Shown piece after piece: positions 62,868 through 64,000 of a stretch of 64,000 bases of DNA; within the stretch, counting starts at the first letter, position 1; every line of letters begins with the position of its first letter. Made by a program: the position numbers and the translations under genes. Location: assembly GCA_029250945.1 (NCBI GenBank), contig JAQXEG010000025.1, forward strand, positions 1-64,000. The letters run 5' to 3'. The notes under the pieces were generated by a model, which worked only from the letters and a program-made list of their open reading frames with translations, was not told where the DNA came from and searched no databases. The stretch is from Yoonia sp. GTDB lineage: Bacteria; Pseudomonadota; Alphaproteobacteria; Rhodobacterales; Rhodobacteraceae.

Positions 62868-64000
62868 ATGACCATCCCCATGTCCGGCGGCCAAGCCGCA
62901 GTTGCCGCCCTTGAGACCGAAGACGTGAGCCATGTGTTCGGCCTGATTGGGTCGGCCACGATGGAAATGTTCGACGCGCTTTATGACAGCCCGATCAAGA
63001 TGATCGGCGTGCATGACGAACGCACTGGCACCCATATGGCCGATGGATTTGCGCGTGCATCAGGCAAAGCGGGCGTCGTGCTGGCGGGGCAAAACGGACC
63101 GGGTGCGACGAACCTTGTGACGGGCCTTAGCCAAGCCAAGGCCGCGTTTTCCCCCGTAGTTTCCATCGCGGGTATGCTGGCCCAAGGGCACATCTACCGC
63201 GACGCATTCCAAGAGGTTGACCAGCAATCGCTGTTTACACCCGTGACGAAAAAGACATGGACAGCCCCCAGCGCCGACCGCGTGCCAGAACTGTTCCGCG
63301 AGGCGTTCCGCACCGCATTGTCCCCGCGCCAAGGCCCCGTCCAGCTGAACCTGCCGCGTGATGTCTTGGCGGCCCAAGCTGATTTTCCCGCGATGCAAGC
63401 GCCAATGGGTTACCGCAATCAGTCGGTCCCAGCGGCCCAAGCGGATGACGTCAAAACCGCCGCAAAAATGCTGTCGGGTGCGACCCGTCCGGTCATCGTC
63501 GCCGGTGGCGGGATCAAGAATACACGCGGGCATGACGCGGCGATTGCACTGGCCGAGGCGCTGAACTGCCCCATTGTCACAAGCCCCGGACACGGTGACG
63601 CAATCTCGTTCGGGCATCGGCTGAACGCAGGGCAAATGGGGCCACGCGGCAATGCGGTTGCGTCGCGTCTGGTGAAAGAGGCGGATGTCATTCTGGCCCT
63701 GGGCACACGGCTCGGGTTCAACGCGACGTTCTATACCTACGACAATATCAATCGGGATGCGCAAATCATTCAGGTTGAATTGGAACCCACCGCGATTGGT
63801 CGGTTCTTCCCCGTGGCGATGGGTATCTGGGCAGACGCCCCAACCTGTGCACTGCAACTGGCCGACGCGGTCAACCAGATCGCTGATCGCGCGAAGGCGG
63901 ACGCATGGACGGCTGATTTCCAAGCCGAACGTCAGACGTTTCTGGCTAAACGTGATGCGGATGCCATCATGTCGCATCCGACCCAGCCATCGGGTCTATT
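62868..64000 (+). CDS. Thiamine pyrophosphate-dependent enzyme, acetolactate-synthase/Xsc-like (partial)
   Basis: The frame from ATG 62868 continues past the window end and was missed in the ORF track; 377 codons are visible. The N-terminal PYR domain has GLIGSATMEMFDALYDS, the catalytic Glu in GVHDERTGTHMADGFARASGK and AGQNGPGATN; the central domain has RPVIVAGGGIKNTRG near residue 205. The ThDP/Mg domain lies outside the window. The sequence style recalls the group containing sulfoacetaldehyde acetyltransferase, oxalyl-CoA decarboxylase and acetolactate synthase, but the substrate cannot be told. It starts 1 bp after the hydrolase stop. Confidence 0.88.
   Translation, partial: MTIPMSGGQAAVAALETEDVSHVFGLIGSATMEMFDALYDSPIKMIGVHDERTGTHMADGFARASGKAGVVLAGQNGPGATNLVTGLSQAKAAFSPVVSIAGMLAQGHIYRDAFQEVDQQSLFTPVTKKTWTAPSADRVPELFREAFRTALSPRQGPVQLNLPRDVLAAQADFPAMQAPMGYRNQSVPAAQADDVKTAAKMLSGATRPVIVAGGGIKNTRGHDAAIALAEALNCPIVTSPGHGDAISFGHRLNAGQMGPRGNAVASRLVKEADVILALGTRLGFNATFYTYDNINRDAQIIQVELEPTAIGRFFPVAMGIWADAPTCALQLADAVNQIADRAKADAWTADFQAERQTFLAKRDADAIMSHPTQPSGL

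Noticed and set aside
63060-63977. 305-codon minus-strand ORF at the window end
   Set aside because: It lies antisense to the recognisable ThDP-enzyme frame, which is open from 62868 to the end.

Overview
The window looks like chromosomal DNA of a Roseobacter-group alphaproteobacterium (Rhodobacteraceae). The grounds are a class I lysyl-tRNA synthetase, a fused MrpAB subunit, an mreBCD-mrdA-rodA cell-shape operon, an [4Fe-4S] photolyase-related protein, dimethylglycine/sarcosine-type oxidoreductases and a moderately GC-rich, short-spaced gene layout. The exact genus cannot be fixed from the sequence alone; the number of broken genes would fit a genus with a decaying genome.

Layout. 1-2.65 kb: tRNA-Ser(UGA), a crotonase remnant, a WecA/MraY-like sugar-phosphate transferase and a scar joining the start of an RfaH/NusG-like gene to the end of a GST-like gene. 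2.7-6.1 kb: a PhyH-family dioxygenase divergent from a LacI-type regulator, and a MetC-type lyase. 6.35-12.26 kb: a complete Mrp (Mnh/Pha) cation/proton antiporter operon. 12.26-16.7 kb: a two-domain FAD/GcvT demethylase-type oxidoreductase, an Asp/Glu-racemase-superfamily protein, and an aminotransferase start fused to a decayed serine recombinase. 16.9-19.4 kb: tRNA-Gln(UUG), a BON-MscS channel, kdsA, and a chimera of the start of a KpsT-like and the end of a KpsE-like capsule export gene. 19.6-29.4 kb: a uracil-DNA-glycosylase-family protein, an SseB-family protein, the ghrA-like/rodA/mrdA/mreD/mreC/mreB block, and leuA behind a leucine-rich leader peptide. 29.5-36.9 kb: an SDR-photolyase pair, a secreted MORN-repeat protein, nadE, a DUF1801 protein, gltX and a collapsed MATE transporter. 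37.5-46.6 kb: ybbP/ybbA divergent from tesA, dodecin, a cold-shock protein, PhnA, a small gene with one nonsense codon, ettA and a degenerate PAS-GGDEF-EAL gene. 46.7-57.5 kb: an aldo/keto reductase-GH43 sugar operon, nadD, PBP4-type peptidase, small membrane proteins, a TerB-like protein, lysK, DUF4864, two truncated convergent remnants and acs. 57.5-64 kb: hemerythrin and LysR genes divergent from a tight catabolic operon (ALDH, LLM flavin enzyme, DUF1185, alpha/beta hydrolase, ThDP enzyme) that runs off the end.

Two themes stand out. First, intact housekeeping blocks are punctuated by small deletion scars, in several of which the 5' end of one gene runs into the 3' end of another; three lie in polysaccharide or mobile-element neighbourhoods. 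Second, several regulatory sites can be read directly: a leuA attenuator whose leader peptide probably starts at the first base of the transcript, a perfect palindrome before the LacI-type gene, a CG-centred LacI-type operator before the AKR-GH43 pair, a 12-bp palindrome in the LysR/ALDH gap, and TTTRCAAA boxes before acs. No CRISPR array, intact insertion sequence, rRNA operon or obvious defence system was seen.
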